From Affinibrenneria salicis (GTDB taxonomy: Bacteria; Pseudomonadota; Gammaproteobacteria; Enterobacterales; Enterobacteriaceae), in assembly GCF_008710095.1 (NCBI RefSeq), contig NZ_VYKJ01000012.1:62001-126000 (forward strand): a stretch of DNA of 64,000 nucleotides. The letters are read 5' to 3'. The notes beneath the pieces were generated by a model that was not told the DNA's origin, made no database searches, and saw nothing but the letters and a program-made list of their open reading frames with translations. How positions within the stretch are numbered: position 1 is the first letter of the stretch; each line of letters begins with the position of its first letter. This document shows, one piece after another, positions 16,344-25,416 of the stretch. The position numbers and the translations under genes were made by a program.

Positions 16344-17231
16344 ATGGTTATGGATAAGAGACCCATCGCGCTCGATCTGGAGGCGCTGCGCAGCTTTGTC
16401 GCCGGCGTGAAGCTGGGCAGCTTTGCGCTGGCGGCGGAGCGGCTCAATCGGTCAACCTCGGCGGTCAGCGCGCAGTTGAAAAAACTGGAACAGCAGTGCG
16501 GGACCGGGCTGTTGCGTAAGCGCGGCCGCCATTTGCAGTTAACCGACGGTGGCGAAATTCTGCTCGGCTACGCTCAACGCCTGCTGGCGGTTAACGACGA
16601 AGCTTTGCAGGCGGTGCGCGGCAGGCTACTGCAAGGCGAGGTGCGTTTTGGCATGCAGGAGGACTTTGGCGAAACGCTGCTGCCGGAAATCCTGGGCGCG
16701 TTCGCCCGCAGCTGGCCCGGCGTTCAGATTACGGCGCGCATCGGCCGCAATGGGGAACTGCGCCACGCGATAGACAGCCGACAGCTTGATCTGGCGCTCA
16801 CCTGGCTTGACGAGCGGAATATGCCGGACGCGCCGGTTCTGACGCGGCTGCCGCTGCAATGGATTCGTCACCCGCAGCTGGCGATCGACAGCTATCTGGC
16901 CCGGCGTCAGCCGCTGCCGCTGGTGATGTTCGAATCCCCCTGTCTGATCCGCAGCCATGCGATTACCCAGCTGGACGCGGCGGAAATTCCGTGGCGCATT
17001 GCGTTCGTCAGCCGCAGTCTGAGCGGTATCTGGGCGGCGGTCAGCGCCGGGCTGGGCATCACCGTGCGCTCCAAAATGGGCATGCCCGCACAGCTGACCA
17101 CCGAGGCGCCCCCGGCATTGCCCGCGCTGCCGGAACTCGGCATCACGCTGCTGCAGGCGGAAGAGAATATGCCTGAGGCGACCGTCCGGCTGCAGCAACT
17201 GCTGGTGGATGAACTGCGGCGCCAAATCTGA
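16344..17231 (+). CDS. LysR-family transcriptional regulator
   Basis: Regulator of 295 residues. The N-terminal winged helix-turn-helix is classic: LDLEALRSFVAGVKLGSFALAAERLNRSTSAVSAQLKKLEQ, followed by the effector-binding domain (VRFGMQEDFGETLLPEILGAF onward). An alternative ATG two codons downstream (16350) is possible. It is transcribed divergently from the CMD-tautomerase-DUF4865 operon with only 98 bp between starts, the usual arrangement for a LysR protein that controls its neighbour. That intergenic space is AT-rich and has a TATAAT and the sequence AAATATTTGGTATTT that could be part of the binding site. Confidence 0.92.
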   Translation: MVMDKRPIALDLEALRSFVAGVKLGSFALAAERLNRSTSAVSAQLKKLEQQCGTGLLRKRGRHLQLTDGGEILLGYAQRLLAVNDEALQAVRGRLLQGEVRFGMQEDFGETLLPEILGAFARSWPGVQITARIGRNGELRHAIDSRQLDLALTWLDERNMPDAPVLTRLPLQWIRHPQLAIDSYLARRQPLPLVMFESPCLIRSHAITQLDAAEIPWRIAFVSRSLSGIWAAVSAGLGITVRSKMGMPAQLTTEAPPALPALPELGITLLQAEENMPEATVRLQQLLVDELRRQI

Positions 17232-17696
17232 GCGGGCGCGTCGTCCGATCATGGCCGCGCGGGAGATCGAAGCCAGGCGCGACGGACTGCTATCGCGTCG
17301 TTAGACCCGAGTGTCGTCCGGCGTAAAACGCAACGACTCGATAAATGGGCCCATTACCCGTGAATGCGGCGCGCGCAGCGAATTCTGCCTATGCGCGACC
17401 GGCGAAAAACCAGCCGGCGGCGATTTGTTGGACCTGTGCCCGTTCGCTTTCCTCCCGCGCCGGATGCCGGCAAACGGCCGGAAACTTATCCGCGCTGGCG
17501 GGGCTGCGCGCCGGGCCGTTGCCCGCTGGCGGGGCCTTATTTTTATTTTCAGTAAGATAAACCGACGCCGCGGACGTGTATGATGAGCCGATCAACCGCG
17601 TTGGGCCGGCCGGCGCTGGCCAACATCCGTTCGGCCGTCGGAAACCGGCATCCGCCTGACGTGCTCTTTTCTATCCGGCGTAAAGTGACGTAATCG
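17232..17696. other. Intergenic region without a convincing gene
   Basis: About 465 bp. Several overlapping short open frames exist, but they differ in all frames, lack ribosome sites and have low-complexity Arg/Pro/Ala composition. It may contain a decayed gene, but I cannot identify what it was. Confidence 0.4.
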
Positions 17697-17972
17697 ATGA
17701 GTACGATTAAACTAACCGTTAACCATTTGTATCAGCAGGCGGGCGAGCATCGGGTGGCGTCCCGGGCCACGGCCCGTGTTTTCGTTGGCGATACGCTAAT
17801 CGCCAGCGAAGAGATCGCGGGCATGACGGAGAGCCCGGTCAGCAAATATATTCACCATTCTCTGGCGGAAGGGCTACCGGTGCGGGTGGAGTGGGATTGC
17901 GCCGGGAGCGCGTCTATGCTGGTTGCGGAAGTGCAGGTTTGTCCCTGTTGTCTACATAATGAACCCGAATAA
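17697..17972 (+). CDS. Small uncharacterised protein with C-terminal CPCC motif
   Basis: Possible 91-residue soluble protein, [29 protein letters not shown] by its first part in two pieces, with strands suggesting a small beta-rich fold and a C-terminal [13 protein letters not shown]. The ribosome site is weak. It ends 14 bp before the DUF808 gene and is in the same direction, which supports a shared transcript. Family not recognised. The coding call rests on composition, a good start context and spacing to the next gene. Confidence 0.55.
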   Translation: MSTIKLTVNHLYQQAGEHRVASRATARVFVGDTLIASEEIAGMTESPVSKYIHHSLAEGLPVRVEWDCAGSASMLVAEVQVCPCCLHNEPE

Positions 17973-17986
17973 TAAGGAATAACACT

Positions 17987-18892
17987 TTGGCTGGAGCAAG
18001 TTTACTGTCGCTGCTGGATGATATCGCCACGCTGCTGGACGATATTTCTGTGATGGGAAAAGTCGCGGCTAAAAAGACCGCCGGCGTGTTGGGCGACGAT
18101 CTGTCGCTGAATGCCCAGCAGGTGAGCGGCGTTAAAGCAAATCGTGAGTTACCGGTGGTCTGGCGCGTCGCCAAAGGTTCCTTCATCAATAAGCTGATTC
18201 TGGTGCCGGTCGCGTTGCTGATCAGCGCGTTTATTCCCTGGGCGATTACTCCGCTGCTGATGATCGGCGGCGCGTATCTGTGCTATGAAGGGGTAGAGAA
18301 GGTGGCGCATAGCCTGCAGCACGGCAAAACGCAGAATAGCCCCGAGGCGCGCCAGCAGCGGCTGCTGGCGGCGGCGCAGGCCGATACGACGGCCTATGAG
18401 AACGATAAGGTGAAGGGCGCGATCCGCACCGATTTCATTCTTTCGGCCGAAATTGTGGCGATTACCCTGGGGATCGTCTCTGAGGCGCCGCTGCTCAATC
18501 AGGTACTGGTGCTGGCCGGTATTGCGATCGTGGTGACGGTCGGCGTCTACGGTATCGTGGCCGGCATCGTCAAGCTGGACGACCTGGGGATGTGGCTGGA
18601 GCAGAAATCCTCCTTCATTGCCCGTAAAATCGGCGCCGGCCTACTGGTGGCCGCGCCCTGGCTGATGAAAATTCTTTCCGTGGTCGGGACGCTGGCGATG
18701 TTTTTAGTCGGCGGCGGTATCGTTATTCACGGCGTGCCCGCGCTCCATCACGCCATCAGCGCCTTCGGCGAAGGATTCGGCGGTTTCGGCGCCGTGCTGG
18801 CGTCCAATCTCGCCAATCTGATCATTGGTTTTATTCTTGGCGCGCTGGTGCTGTTCGCGGTTTCGATGATCGGTCGGCTACGCCGGAAATAG
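17987..18892 (+). CDS. DUF808 family inner-membrane protein (YedI-like)
   Basis: Membrane protein of 301 residues. The N-terminus [45 protein letters not shown] (read in two parts) is the hallmark of the DUF808/YedI family, and it carries about six hydrophobic segments ending [20 protein letters not shown]. The start codon is TTG at 17987, preceded by AAGGA at proper spacing; the conserved N-terminus begins exactly there. Function is unknown in the family. Confidence 0.9.
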   Translation: MAGASLLSLLDDIATLLDDISVMGKVAAKKTAGVLGDDLSLNAQQVSGVKANRELPVVWRVAKGSFINKLILVPVALLISAFIPWAITPLLMIGGAYLCYEGVEKVAHSLQHGKTQNSPEARQQRLLAAAQADTTAYENDKVKGAIRTDFILSAEIVAITLGIVSEAPLLNQVLVLAGIAIVVTVGVYGIVAGIVKLDDLGMWLEQKSSFIARKIGAGLLVAAPWLMKILSVVGTLAMFLVGGGIVIHGVPALHHAISAFGEGFGGFGAVLASNLANLIIGFILGALVLFAVSMIGRLRRK

Positions 18893-19275
18893 CGTTCTGC
18901 GGCCGGTTCTGGCCGGCCCTGACCGTGCCTGCGCGATGCCGTCTCCGACGGTCGCATCATCGTAAGCTCTCTGCTTAAAAGTCTGGGTAATCATAAACGT
19001 TTAGATTGAAATGCCGATGTATTCAGCGGGCGCAGCATTTTTACGTCGCGGATGACGGTTTTTTCAACCATCGGGCTCTCGGCCCATGCCATACCGGGTC
19101 GCCGGCGTCGGGCCGTATTCATCCCTGCGCGGCGTGCATATATCGCGGGGAGCAAAACCGATCTACGGCGCGGCGGCGACCGGTGGTCTCCATCCGTCCG
19201 GGCATAAAGCGCGCTTGCCGCTGGCTCAGACTCGCCGGTGATAAATGTATTAAAACCATCAGGAAAGTTTACATA
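18893..19275. other. Intergenic region
   Basis: About 380 bp before the DKNYY-type gene. The DKNYY reading frame stays open back to 19006, but the codons upstream of 19276 look non-coding and the signal peptide starts at 19276. No RNA gene or repeat recognised. Confidence 0.35.
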
Positions 19276-20238
19276 ATGAATAAAGTTGTTCTCGCCGGCC
19301 TGCTGGCGGCGATGGGAGTTGGCGCTTATTGCGCTGCAGCGGAGCGCGTTGCGGCGTCTGAACAGACGCCGGCGTCCGGCAGCAAGGTAAAATATCCTTA
19401 TAAGGTCATCAACGATCGGGTGGTGTATCAAAAAGCGGCCAACCTGAGTCCGCAGCCCCTGGCGGACGCCAGCCCGGATGATTTCGAGCGCGTGTATAAA
19501 AATGATGAAATCGCGCTGGGCAAGTCCAATGGCCATTACTACTGCAACGACACGAAACTGCCGGCAGGTTTTGATCTGGCGACGGGCGCCACGCTGGATG
19601 TGTTTCTGTTCAGTAACGTGGGCACGTTCGCTTCCTGCAAACCCATGGCCGAAAAGGTGGATCGGGATAAGTTTAACGCGCTGGATTTCCCCTTCTTTAG
19701 CGACGGTCAGCATATTTTTCTGCGCGACGGGGAAGTCCTGGCGGGCGCCGACGCCGCCAGCTTTCAGCCCCGCGGAATGAATCAGGCGTTTGACAAGCAG
19801 CACTACTACTTCATGGAAGGCGACAGCGTGCGATTGCCTTACCGCGGCAGCGTCAATATCTATGCTCCATGCTGGGGGTGGGCAAACATTGACGGCGCGT
19901 TGTATTATCGCGGTGAAAAACAGAACGATGTCGATGTGAAGACTTTCCAGTGCCTCGCCTTTACGCTGGCGGCGGATAAAAAAGGGTTCTACATCTACGG
20001 CAAGCCATACCCGATTTTCGCGCCGGACGTCAAACTGAACAATATCAAGCCTCTGTCCGCGCAAGTGTTCAGCGACGGGAAATACAGCTGGCACGTGGGC
20101 GTTGAACCGACCCTGCTGGAAGGGATTAACAGCAAGGCGCTGAAGGTGGATGGCCGCGTAATTTCCGACGGCGTCAGCGAATGGTATTGCGCCGATGTTA
20201 AGACCGGCGATGAGCCGACCTGCCATAAAAACAAGTAA
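19276..20238 (+). CDS. DKNYY-type exported protein
   Basis: Protein of 320 residues with an N-terminal signal-like sequence (MNKVVLAGLLAAMGVGAYCAAAERV). The body shows the repeating pattern of DKNYY proteins, where short units contain a Tyr-rich strand after D-K/x: for example FDKQHYYFMEG, ADKKGFYIYGKPY, NGHYYCNDTKL and FSDGKYSWHVG. Such proteins are common in bacterial accessory regions, and their role is unknown. An AGGAAAG ribosome site lies upstream of the ATG. Cysteines (YCN, SCKP, PCWGW, QCLAF, WYCAD, TCHKNK) suggest periplasmic disulfides. Confidence 0.7.
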   Translation: MNKVVLAGLLAAMGVGAYCAAAERVAASEQTPASGSKVKYPYKVINDRVVYQKAANLSPQPLADASPDDFERVYKNDEIALGKSNGHYYCNDTKLPAGFDLATGATLDVFLFSNVGTFASCKPMAEKVDRDKFNALDFPFFSDGQHIFLRDGEVLAGADAASFQPRGMNQAFDKQHYYFMEGDSVRLPYRGSVNIYAPCWGWANIDGALYYRGEKQNDVDVKTFQCLAFTLAADKKGFYIYGKPYPIFAPDVKLNNIKPLSAQVFSDGKYSWHVGVEPTLLEGINSKALKVDGRVISDGVSEWYCADVKTGDEPTCHKNK

Positions 20239-20427
20239 ACGTAATGGGGCGCGCCGCCCTTGTTGGATGCGGGCGTCTGGCGGGAACGACGTCTGTGGCA
20301 TGAATAGGCGGTTGCCGTGCTCATCATCGTCGCCGGTTACGCCCGGCGTCGTTGCCCGCTCTACCTGAGCAGGTTGCTGATATGGCGGACTCAGACCGGG
20401 ATCCTGTAACTTCCGGAGGATATGACG

Positions 20428-20919
20428 ATGAGCTTTGATATTTTTCTTCAGTCTTTTGAACAGGGGCAGCCGGCTCTTTTCCCTTTTTCCATCGTAGAAA
20501 CGGCTTTCCAGAACGCTATCCGGGGGCGTGAGATCGACGACAACCGCTACTTTTTTGCGCTGGAATACCCGGTGCCGTCCAGCGGCGAACCTGAAACCAT
20601 CCTGATGGGGGGAGATGCGTATCCATGCGTGGTCAGCGACAGCGCCGACCTTTACTGCACCACCGAGCCCGGTCCCTCAGGTCCGGCGACCTATAGTTTT
20701 ATGGTCAATCGCCCCGCAGCTCATGACGACTTCTGGACCGCACTATTAAAAATTCTGCAAACCACCCACAGCGCGCTATTCTGGCCCGGCGATAATGCGC
20801 TGGTGGTGGGACAAGCGGAGACGATTGCGCATCTGCCGGCGGATATGATTGAAACATTAGGCCAGCCTTATCTGGTATCCACCGCGCGCCAGATCGTTGA
20901 GCGCATTAATGGTGAATAG
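20428..20919 (+). CDS. Uncharacterised soluble protein
   Basis: Acidic protein of about 163 residues starting MSFDIFLQSFEQGQPALFPF. Two ATGs are available: 20422 is only 2 nt from the GGAGG Shine-Dalgarno at 20415-20419, while 20428 lies 8 nt away, so the latter is chosen. The sequence has GEPETILMGGDAYPCVVSD and a C-terminal TIAHLPADMIETLGQPYLVS. I do not recognise the family; the size and acidic, single-domain look would fit an immunity- or effector-associated protein, but there is no partner gene to support that. Confidence 0.65.
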   Translation: MSFDIFLQSFEQGQPALFPFSIVETAFQNAIRGREIDDNRYFFALEYPVPSSGEPETILMGGDAYPCVVSDSADLYCTTEPGPSGPATYSFMVNRPAAHDDFWTALLKILQTTHSALFWPGDNALVVGQAETIAHLPADMIETLGQPYLVSTARQIVERINGE

Positions 20920-20959
20920 CCCACGGCGGCGATTGTTGCCGCTCAGCGATGTATCGCCG

Positions 20960-20990
20960 GGGCGCCGCCTTCCTGCAACCCGAATTTATC
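20960..20990. repeat. Fragment of the dispersed GAATTATTTAGGGTATA-type repeat
   Basis: GCCGCCTTCCTGCAACCCGA followed by ATTTA matches the right end of the dispersed element seen at 57441-57518 and 59246-59465. Only a short degenerate piece is present. Confidence 0.4.
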
Positions 20991-21184
20991 CAGCGTCCAA
21001 TCCTGTTATCGCCTCCGTGAAGGCTTTTGCTGCGGCGAAGTAACGGTTGTTTCGTCCATGCTCATTAATCATCTTCCCCGGCCGTTCTGTCGGATGCAGG
21101 TTCTGGTTGCAGGCAGACTATTTTGCGACCCGGGGCATAGCCGATTATAAAGAAAAGCTATTGCCATATAGCGGCGCATTCCTG

Positions 21185-22318
21185 TCAGAACTGCCTTGAA
21201 GAGGGCTTGCATAACCAGGCGGTCAGCGCGCAGGCTGTAAGAACGAGGCCCAACTGCTGTACCAGTCCGGCGGCTCCCAGCATCAAACCCAATAGTAAAT
21301 AGTAGGTCAGCCCGAAGTATGCTCCGGCAGCGCCAGCCTGTTCACGATAGTGATGCAGAGCCTGGCTCAGTACGTTGGGGATCGCAACGCTATACGCGAC
21401 GACGACACCAGCGACAGGCGCTAAAATCCACGGCGAGGTCTGTAATCCCCATGTGACAAGGCTGGATAACAACGCCAGGCTACAGGCATGTCGAACCAGT
21501 TGCTCCGGTTCGATACCTGCGGCCAATAATCTTCGGTTCAGCAGACTTCCAAATAGCGCTGCTAACGCCAGTAACAATCCGGTCCATCCAAATGCTCTGG
21601 AGTCCCAATCAAATTGTTCGAAAAGAAACGGGGCCAGGCTGTAGTAGCTAAAGATCATTGCATTGAGTAGCGAAATCAGCATTGCATTTCGCCGGAGAGA
21701 ACTGTCGCGAATCATGCGTACAGCCAGACAGCCTATGTGAGGGCTGATTGCGCGCACTGGCCGTGTTTCCGGCAAGATAACCGCAGTAAGCGTCAGCAGC
21801 AATATCGCCAGCAACGACAGCGCAATAAAGACCCCCGTCTGGCCGTAAAGGCTCACAATCCAGCCTCCGCTCACCAGACCGAACACCGGGCTTAATGCCA
21901 ACGCGACACCCATAATCGAAAATACGCGAGCCAGCTTTGTTGATTGATAACTGTCCCGAAGCATGGTTTGCACCACGACGGATCCCGATGCCGCTCCCAA
22001 CGCTGATACCATCCGGGCCAATAACAATATCTTGAAGTCTGCCGTAGCTATCGCCATCACGGCTCCTGCCGCATAGCAGATCAGCCCGGACAGCATGGCA
22101 GGACGTCGACCAATATGGTCACTCAGCCACCCCCATAATGCTACCCCTATAGCAAAAGCGAAAAAGTAAACTGAAAGTGTCTGAGAGGTACGCTCACTGC
22201 TTACATTGAACGAACGGGCAATATCGGGTAACGCAGGGCTATATATGGTTTCCACCAGCTGTGGAAACATAATCAGTAATGTTAATAACCACAGCGGCGG
22301 TTTATTAATAGTATTCAT
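21185..22318 (-). CDS. MFS transporter, Bcr/CflA-like drug exporter
   Basis: Inner-membrane proton antiporter of 377 residues with about 12 helices. Visible features: N-terminal LLTLLIMFPQLVETIYSPALPDIARSF, which is characteristic of Bcr/CflA exporters, and motif A as GWLSDHIGRRPAMLSG between helices 2 and 3. It is slightly short for the family (usually about 390-400). It is divergent from the AraC-type regulator gene with 98 bp between starts. A similar pairing of exporter and AraC repressor exists for E. coli nimT/nimR, but the identity is not claimed. The codon use is more AT-rich than the neighbours. Confidence 0.88.
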   Translation of the reverse strand: MNTINKPPLWLLTLLIMFPQLVETIYSPALPDIARSFNVSSERTSQTLSVYFFAFAIGVALWGWLSDHIGRRPAMLSGLICYAAGAVMAIATADFKILLLARMVSALGAASGSVVVQTMLRDSYQSTKLARVFSIMGVALALSPVFGLVSGGWIVSLYGQTGVFIALSLLAILLLTLTAVILPETRPVRAISPHIGCLAVRMIRDSSLRRNAMLISLLNAMIFSYYSLAPFLFEQFDWDSRAFGWTGLLLALAALFGSLLNRRLLAAGIEPEQLVRHACSLALLSSLVTWGLQTSPWILAPVAGVVVAYSVAIPNVLSQALHHYREQAGAAGAYFGLTYYLLLGLMLGAAGLVQQLGLVLTACALTAWLCKPSSRQF

Positions 22319-22416
22319 GGCGACGTCTTAATATTACAGGAGGGATGACTATTATTGCCGTCACGACAGTGTCTGATTACAATTAACAGGACTAAATACA
22401 TCAAATATGAGACAAG

Positions 22417-23199
22417 ATGGCAAAAATTGCGCCTGAACAGTTCTTTGACCCGGATAGTTTCGATGACCCGGTAATCGGAATTGCAGCCGATATGGGGTTA
22501 CACGACTCCGGTCGCCACAGCCACCATCGCCATCAATTACTCTTTTCTGCTGCGGGTACTATCACTATTGAACTGGAGAATACTCTGTGCCTGCTTCCGC
22601 CGCATCGTGCTGCCTGGATCCCGGCGGGTACCGTTCATCGCGCTATGATGCGCGGCGTTATGGCTTATCGCTCTCTGTATTTTTCAACCACATTGCCATT
22701 TTCCGAACTGCCATTACAGATCGTCGAGGTTAATCCCCTTTTTTTCGCAGTGATTGAGCGCATGGCATTCTGGCCCTGGGGAATGGCTGCGGAACAACAG
22801 ACCAGTCTAATCAACGTATTTAGTGAAGAATTGCAAACTGCGCGTAGTGAGAACCGGAGACTACCTTTTCCCTCCGATGCACGCCTGAGCGCATGGTTAG
22901 ACAGGGTGCGTGGAGGCGAATTGCCGCCACGACTGAACCAACTGGCGCAACAGGCTGGGGCGTGCGAGCGGACCATTTGTCGAATTTTCATCAGAGATAC
23001 CGGCATGAATTATCAGAGCTGGCGCCAGCAATGGAGACTATTGAAGGCAATAGAAATGCTGGCCGATGGACTGAGTATAAATCAGGTGGCGCAGCGGCTG
23101 GAATTTGTCAGCGACAGCGCATTCATCGCTTTTTTCCGTCAGCATACAGGTACAACACCAACACGCTATCCATTGACGCTATCGGAAAATAATGGATAA
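22417..23199 (+). CDS. AraC-family transcriptional regulator (cupin-type N-terminus)
   Basis: Regulator of 260 residues. The N-terminal AraC_binding cupin is seen in HDSGRHSHHRHQLLFSAAGTITIE and LLPPHRAAWIPAGTVHRAMM. The C-terminal AraC-type helix-turn-helix domain includes RLNQLAQQAGACERTICRIFIRDTGMNYQSWRQQWRL and INQVAQRLEFVSDSAFIAFFRQHTGTTPTRY, in pieces. Located divergent from the MFS exporter, which it probably controls. The arrangement resembles NimR/NimT regulation of drug export. The pair lies between the backbone tRNA-Arg gene and unknown genes, suggesting acquired DNA. Confidence 0.9.
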   Translation: MAKIAPEQFFDPDSFDDPVIGIAADMGLHDSGRHSHHRHQLLFSAAGTITIELENTLCLLPPHRAAWIPAGTVHRAMMRGVMAYRSLYFSTTLPFSELPLQIVEVNPLFFAVIERMAFWPWGMAAEQQTSLINVFSEELQTARSENRRLPFPSDARLSAWLDRVRGGELPPRLNQLAQQAGACERTICRIFIRDTGMNYQSWRQQWRLLKAIEMLADGLSINQVAQRLEFVSDSAFIAFFRQHTGTTPTRYPLTLSENNG

Positions 23200-23416
23200 C
23201 GTTGGGTATAGACATTGCGCGATTATCACGGCGTGCTTCCCGTGGCCATTTTGCCTGATGAACCGGTGAAAAAAACAGCCAGTTGCGCCTGTTCCTGGCA
23301 CACTGAAGGCATTCAGCCATAGCCCTTAAGCCACCACATCGAACTTGCCATGCCCATGGTTGTACCAACAGAGCACTGTGGATATAGGTGGAATTCAATA
23401 GCAGACAGTCGACGAA

Positions 23417-23436
23417 GAAAACAACCCAACGGGTTG
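23417..23436 (-). terminator. Intrinsic terminator downstream of tRNA-Arg
   Basis: On the minus strand the sequence CAACCC GTT GGGTTG is followed by TTTTCTTCG: a 6-bp stem with a 3-nt loop and U-tract about 50 bp downstream of the tRNA, the typical argW-type terminator. Confidence 0.7.
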
Positions 23437-23483
23437 ATTTTAATGGGGAGGTAAAGGTTGATAAACGCCAGAAGACGAAATTC

Positions 23484-23558
23484 TGGTGTCCCCGACTGGA
23501 ATCGAACCAGTAACTAGCCCTTAGGAGGGGCTTGTTATATCCGTTTAACTACGGGGAC
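23484..23558 (-). tRNA. argW: tRNA-Arg, anticodon CCT
   Basis: On the minus strand a 75-nt sequence folds as a tRNA: acceptor GTCCCCG pairs with CGGGGAC, CCA is encoded at the 3' end, D-arm TAGTTAAACGGATA, anticodon loop with CCT (codon AGG) within CCCCTCCTAAGGG, and T-arm GGTTCGATTCC. It closely matches E. coli argW and lies next to yfdC, as in E. coli. This rare-codon tRNA gene is a known integration site for phages and islands in enterobacteria; I see no duplicate of its 3' end nearby. Its minus-strand promoter has a TATACT box 10 nt upstream. Confidence 0.95.
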
Positions 23559-23567
23559 GCGGCGGGC

Positions 23568-23573
23568 AGTATA
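23568..23573 (-). promoter_or_regulatory. -10 element of the argW tRNA gene
   Basis: Minus-strand TATACT located 10 nt upstream of the tRNA 5' end, followed by a GC-rich discriminator (GCCCGCCGC), as expected for a stringently controlled stable-RNA promoter. Confidence 0.65.
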
Positions 23574-23631
23574 CTGCATTTCCCGTCGGGGAATAAGCAC
23601 TTGCCCGTCTGTTTGCTCAATCTGTCAGCAG

Positions 23632-24549
23632 TTAGCCGGCATTGTCGGCTTTTTGTTTTTCCCTGGCGGACGCTTGCCGGGCCGCCTGCATTTTTGCATG
23701 GTTGCTCATATCGTTACGGATCTGCACGTGGCTGATCAGACCGAAGATGAAGGTGCCGCCGATAATGTTGCCGGCCAGCGTCGGCAGGGCGAACGGCCAG
23801 ATAAATTCCTGCCAGCCGATCGTGCCGTTAAACACCAGATAAAGGATTTCCGCCGAGCCGACCACGATGTGCGTCAGATCGCCCAGTCCGACCAGCCCGG
23901 TCATGATGATGATGACCCACAGTTTGGCCGCGCCGTCGGCGGCGGGCAGCATCCAGACCATGGTGGCGATGATCCAGCCGGAAATAATCGCGTTGGCGAA
24001 CATTTCGCCCGGCGGATTGTGCATCACCTCGGCGGACAGGCTGGTAAAGGCGGCGCGCGTGGCTTCGTTAAACACCGGCAGCTGCGCAAAGGCCAGCGCG
24101 ACAAGCGCGGTGCCCAGCAGGTTGCCCAGCAGCACCAACCCCCACAGCCGAAACAACAGCCGCGCGTTACCGGGCGTGGGTTTGTGCATCACCGGCAGCA
24201 CGGCGGTCAGGGTGTTTTCGGTGAACAACTGCTGGCGCGCCATAATCACGATCACAAAGCCAAAGGTGTAGCCAATGTTTTCCAGCAGGAAGCCGCCCGG
24301 TATGCCGTTCAGGTGAACGTGAAAAATACCTTTAGCCATCAGCGAGGCGCCCATGGAGATGCCGGCGGCAATCGCCGATAACAGCAGCGCCATGCCGTCT
24401 CGCTCCAGTTCCTTTTCGCCCTCCTGACGGATTTGTTCATGCAGCGCCGCGGCCGGCGAGGGCAGCGAATCTTCGTTGATCTCGATCTTGCGGCCCTGTT
24501 CTTTTTCTTCGCTTTCCACTTCATTCATGTTTTGTGGCGTCATGTTCAT
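23632..24549 (-). CDS. yfdC: Formate/nitrite transporter-family membrane protein YfdC
   Basis: Inner-membrane channel-like protein of 305 residues of the FNT (FocA/NirC) family. The long hydrophilic N-terminal extension (EVESEEKEQGRKIEINEDSLPSP region) and the core GISMGASLMAKGIFHVHL, FTENTLTAVLPVM, EMFANAIISGWIIATMVWMLP, TLAGNIIGGTFIFGLISH and C-terminal IRNDMSN match E. coli YfdC along its length. It lies just upstream of argW in the same orientation, as in E. coli. Transport substrate not established. It is divergent from ccmA. Confidence 0.93.
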   Translation of the reverse strand: MNMTPQNMNEVESEEKEQGRKIEINEDSLPSPAAALHEQIRQEGEKELERDGMALLLSAIAAGISMGASLMAKGIFHVHLNGIPGGFLLENIGYTFGFVIVIMARQQLFTENTLTAVLPVMHKPTPGNARLLFRLWGLVLLGNLLGTALVALAFAQLPVFNEATRAAFTSLSAEVMHNPPGEMFANAIISGWIIATMVWMLPAADGAAKLWVIIIMTGLVGLGDLTHIVVGSAEILYLVFNGTIGWQEFIWPFALPTLAGNIIGGTFIFGLISHVQIRNDMSNHAKMQAARQASAREKQKADNAG

Positions 24550-24777
24550 ACATCCTCATGTCGTACTTGCCGTATGGATATAAGCGTAGCCGTTTTCCGC
24601 CGCCGCCGGGAATTAACGCTTGTCGGCGCGCTTACAGTAAGTTTTTACGCGTTGCATGATCTGACGCGGTATTTTTAGCCTGCGGCGGGTGGCGGTTTGC
24701 CGCCGCGGCGCCTGTAAGACGCAACGGGCTCTGTGATAAAATGGCGCCATCTTTTCCGACCGCCGGGTAACCGTCCG

Positions 24778-25416
24778 ATGCTGCAAGCACACAATCTGAC
24801 CTGTATTCGCGACGAACGCCGTCTGTTTAGCGCGCTGAGCTTCGGCGTGTCGCCGGGAGAGATGGTTCAGGTCGCGGGGCCGAACGGCAGCGGCAAAACG
24901 TCGCTGCTGCGTCTGCTGGCCGGCCTGGCCCGGCCGGACGCCGGCCAGGTGCGCTGGCAGGGGCGCGATATTCACCGTCAACGCGTCGATTATCACGCCA
25001 GCCTGCTTTATCTTGGCCACCAGCCGGCGGTAAAAACCGAGCTGACGGCCAGCGAAAATCTGTCTTTTTACCAGCGAGCGGGCGGTCAGCACGATCCCAT
25101 CGGCATCTGGCAGGCGCTGGCCGATGTGGCGCTGACTGGCTATGAAGATGTCGCGGTCGCGCAGCTGTCGGCCGGTCAGCAGCGGCGCGTGGCGCTGGCG
25201 CGGCTGTGGATAAGCCAGGCGCGACTGTGGATCCTGGATGAACCGCTAACGGCCATTGATAAGCAGGGCGTACAGCGTCTGATGGCGCTGCTCAGCCGTC
25301 ATCTGGCGCGCGGCGGGATGGCGGTTCTGACCACTCACCAGGATTTCCCCGGCGACATGGTCGCGATGCGCCGCATTGAGCTGGATGGCCAGGGGGCGGT
25401 CGCGTGTTCTGGCTGA
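24778..25416 (+). CDS. ccmA: Cytochrome c biogenesis heme exporter ATPase CcmA
   Basis: Cytosolic ABC ATPase, 212 residues, drives release of holo-CcmE from CcmC in system I cytochrome c maturation. Walker [10 protein letters not shown], signature LSAGQQRR and Walker [13 protein letters not shown] are intact, and the start [18 protein letters not shown] aligns with known CcmA N-termini, so the ATG at 24778 is preferred to the longer frame at 24733. First gene of the ccm operon; its end overlaps ccmB by 13 bp. Confidence 0.95.
   Translation: MLQAHNLTCIRDERRLFSALSFGVSPGEMVQVAGPNGSGKTSLLRLLAGLARPDAGQVRWQGRDIHRQRVDYHASLLYLGHQPAVKTELTASENLSFYQRAGGQHDPIGIWQALADVALTGYEDVAVAQLSAGQQRRVALARLWISQARLWILDEPLTAIDKQGVQRLMALLSRHLARGGMAVLTTHQDFPGDMVAMRRIELDGQGAVACSG

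Noticed and set aside
17311..17583. Overlapping short plus-strand frames
   Set aside because: Three frames open at once with Arg/Pro/Ala-rich composition and no ribosome site; no protein family recognised.
18991..20301. 436-codon open frame antisense to the DKNYY-type gene
   Set aside because: No ribosome site or recognisable domain; the plus-strand gene has a signal peptide and proper start.
23200..23483. Possible insertion sequence or integrase remnant next to argW
   Set aside because: No transposase or integrase motif, terminal inverted repeat or duplicated tRNA 3' end could be found by eye.
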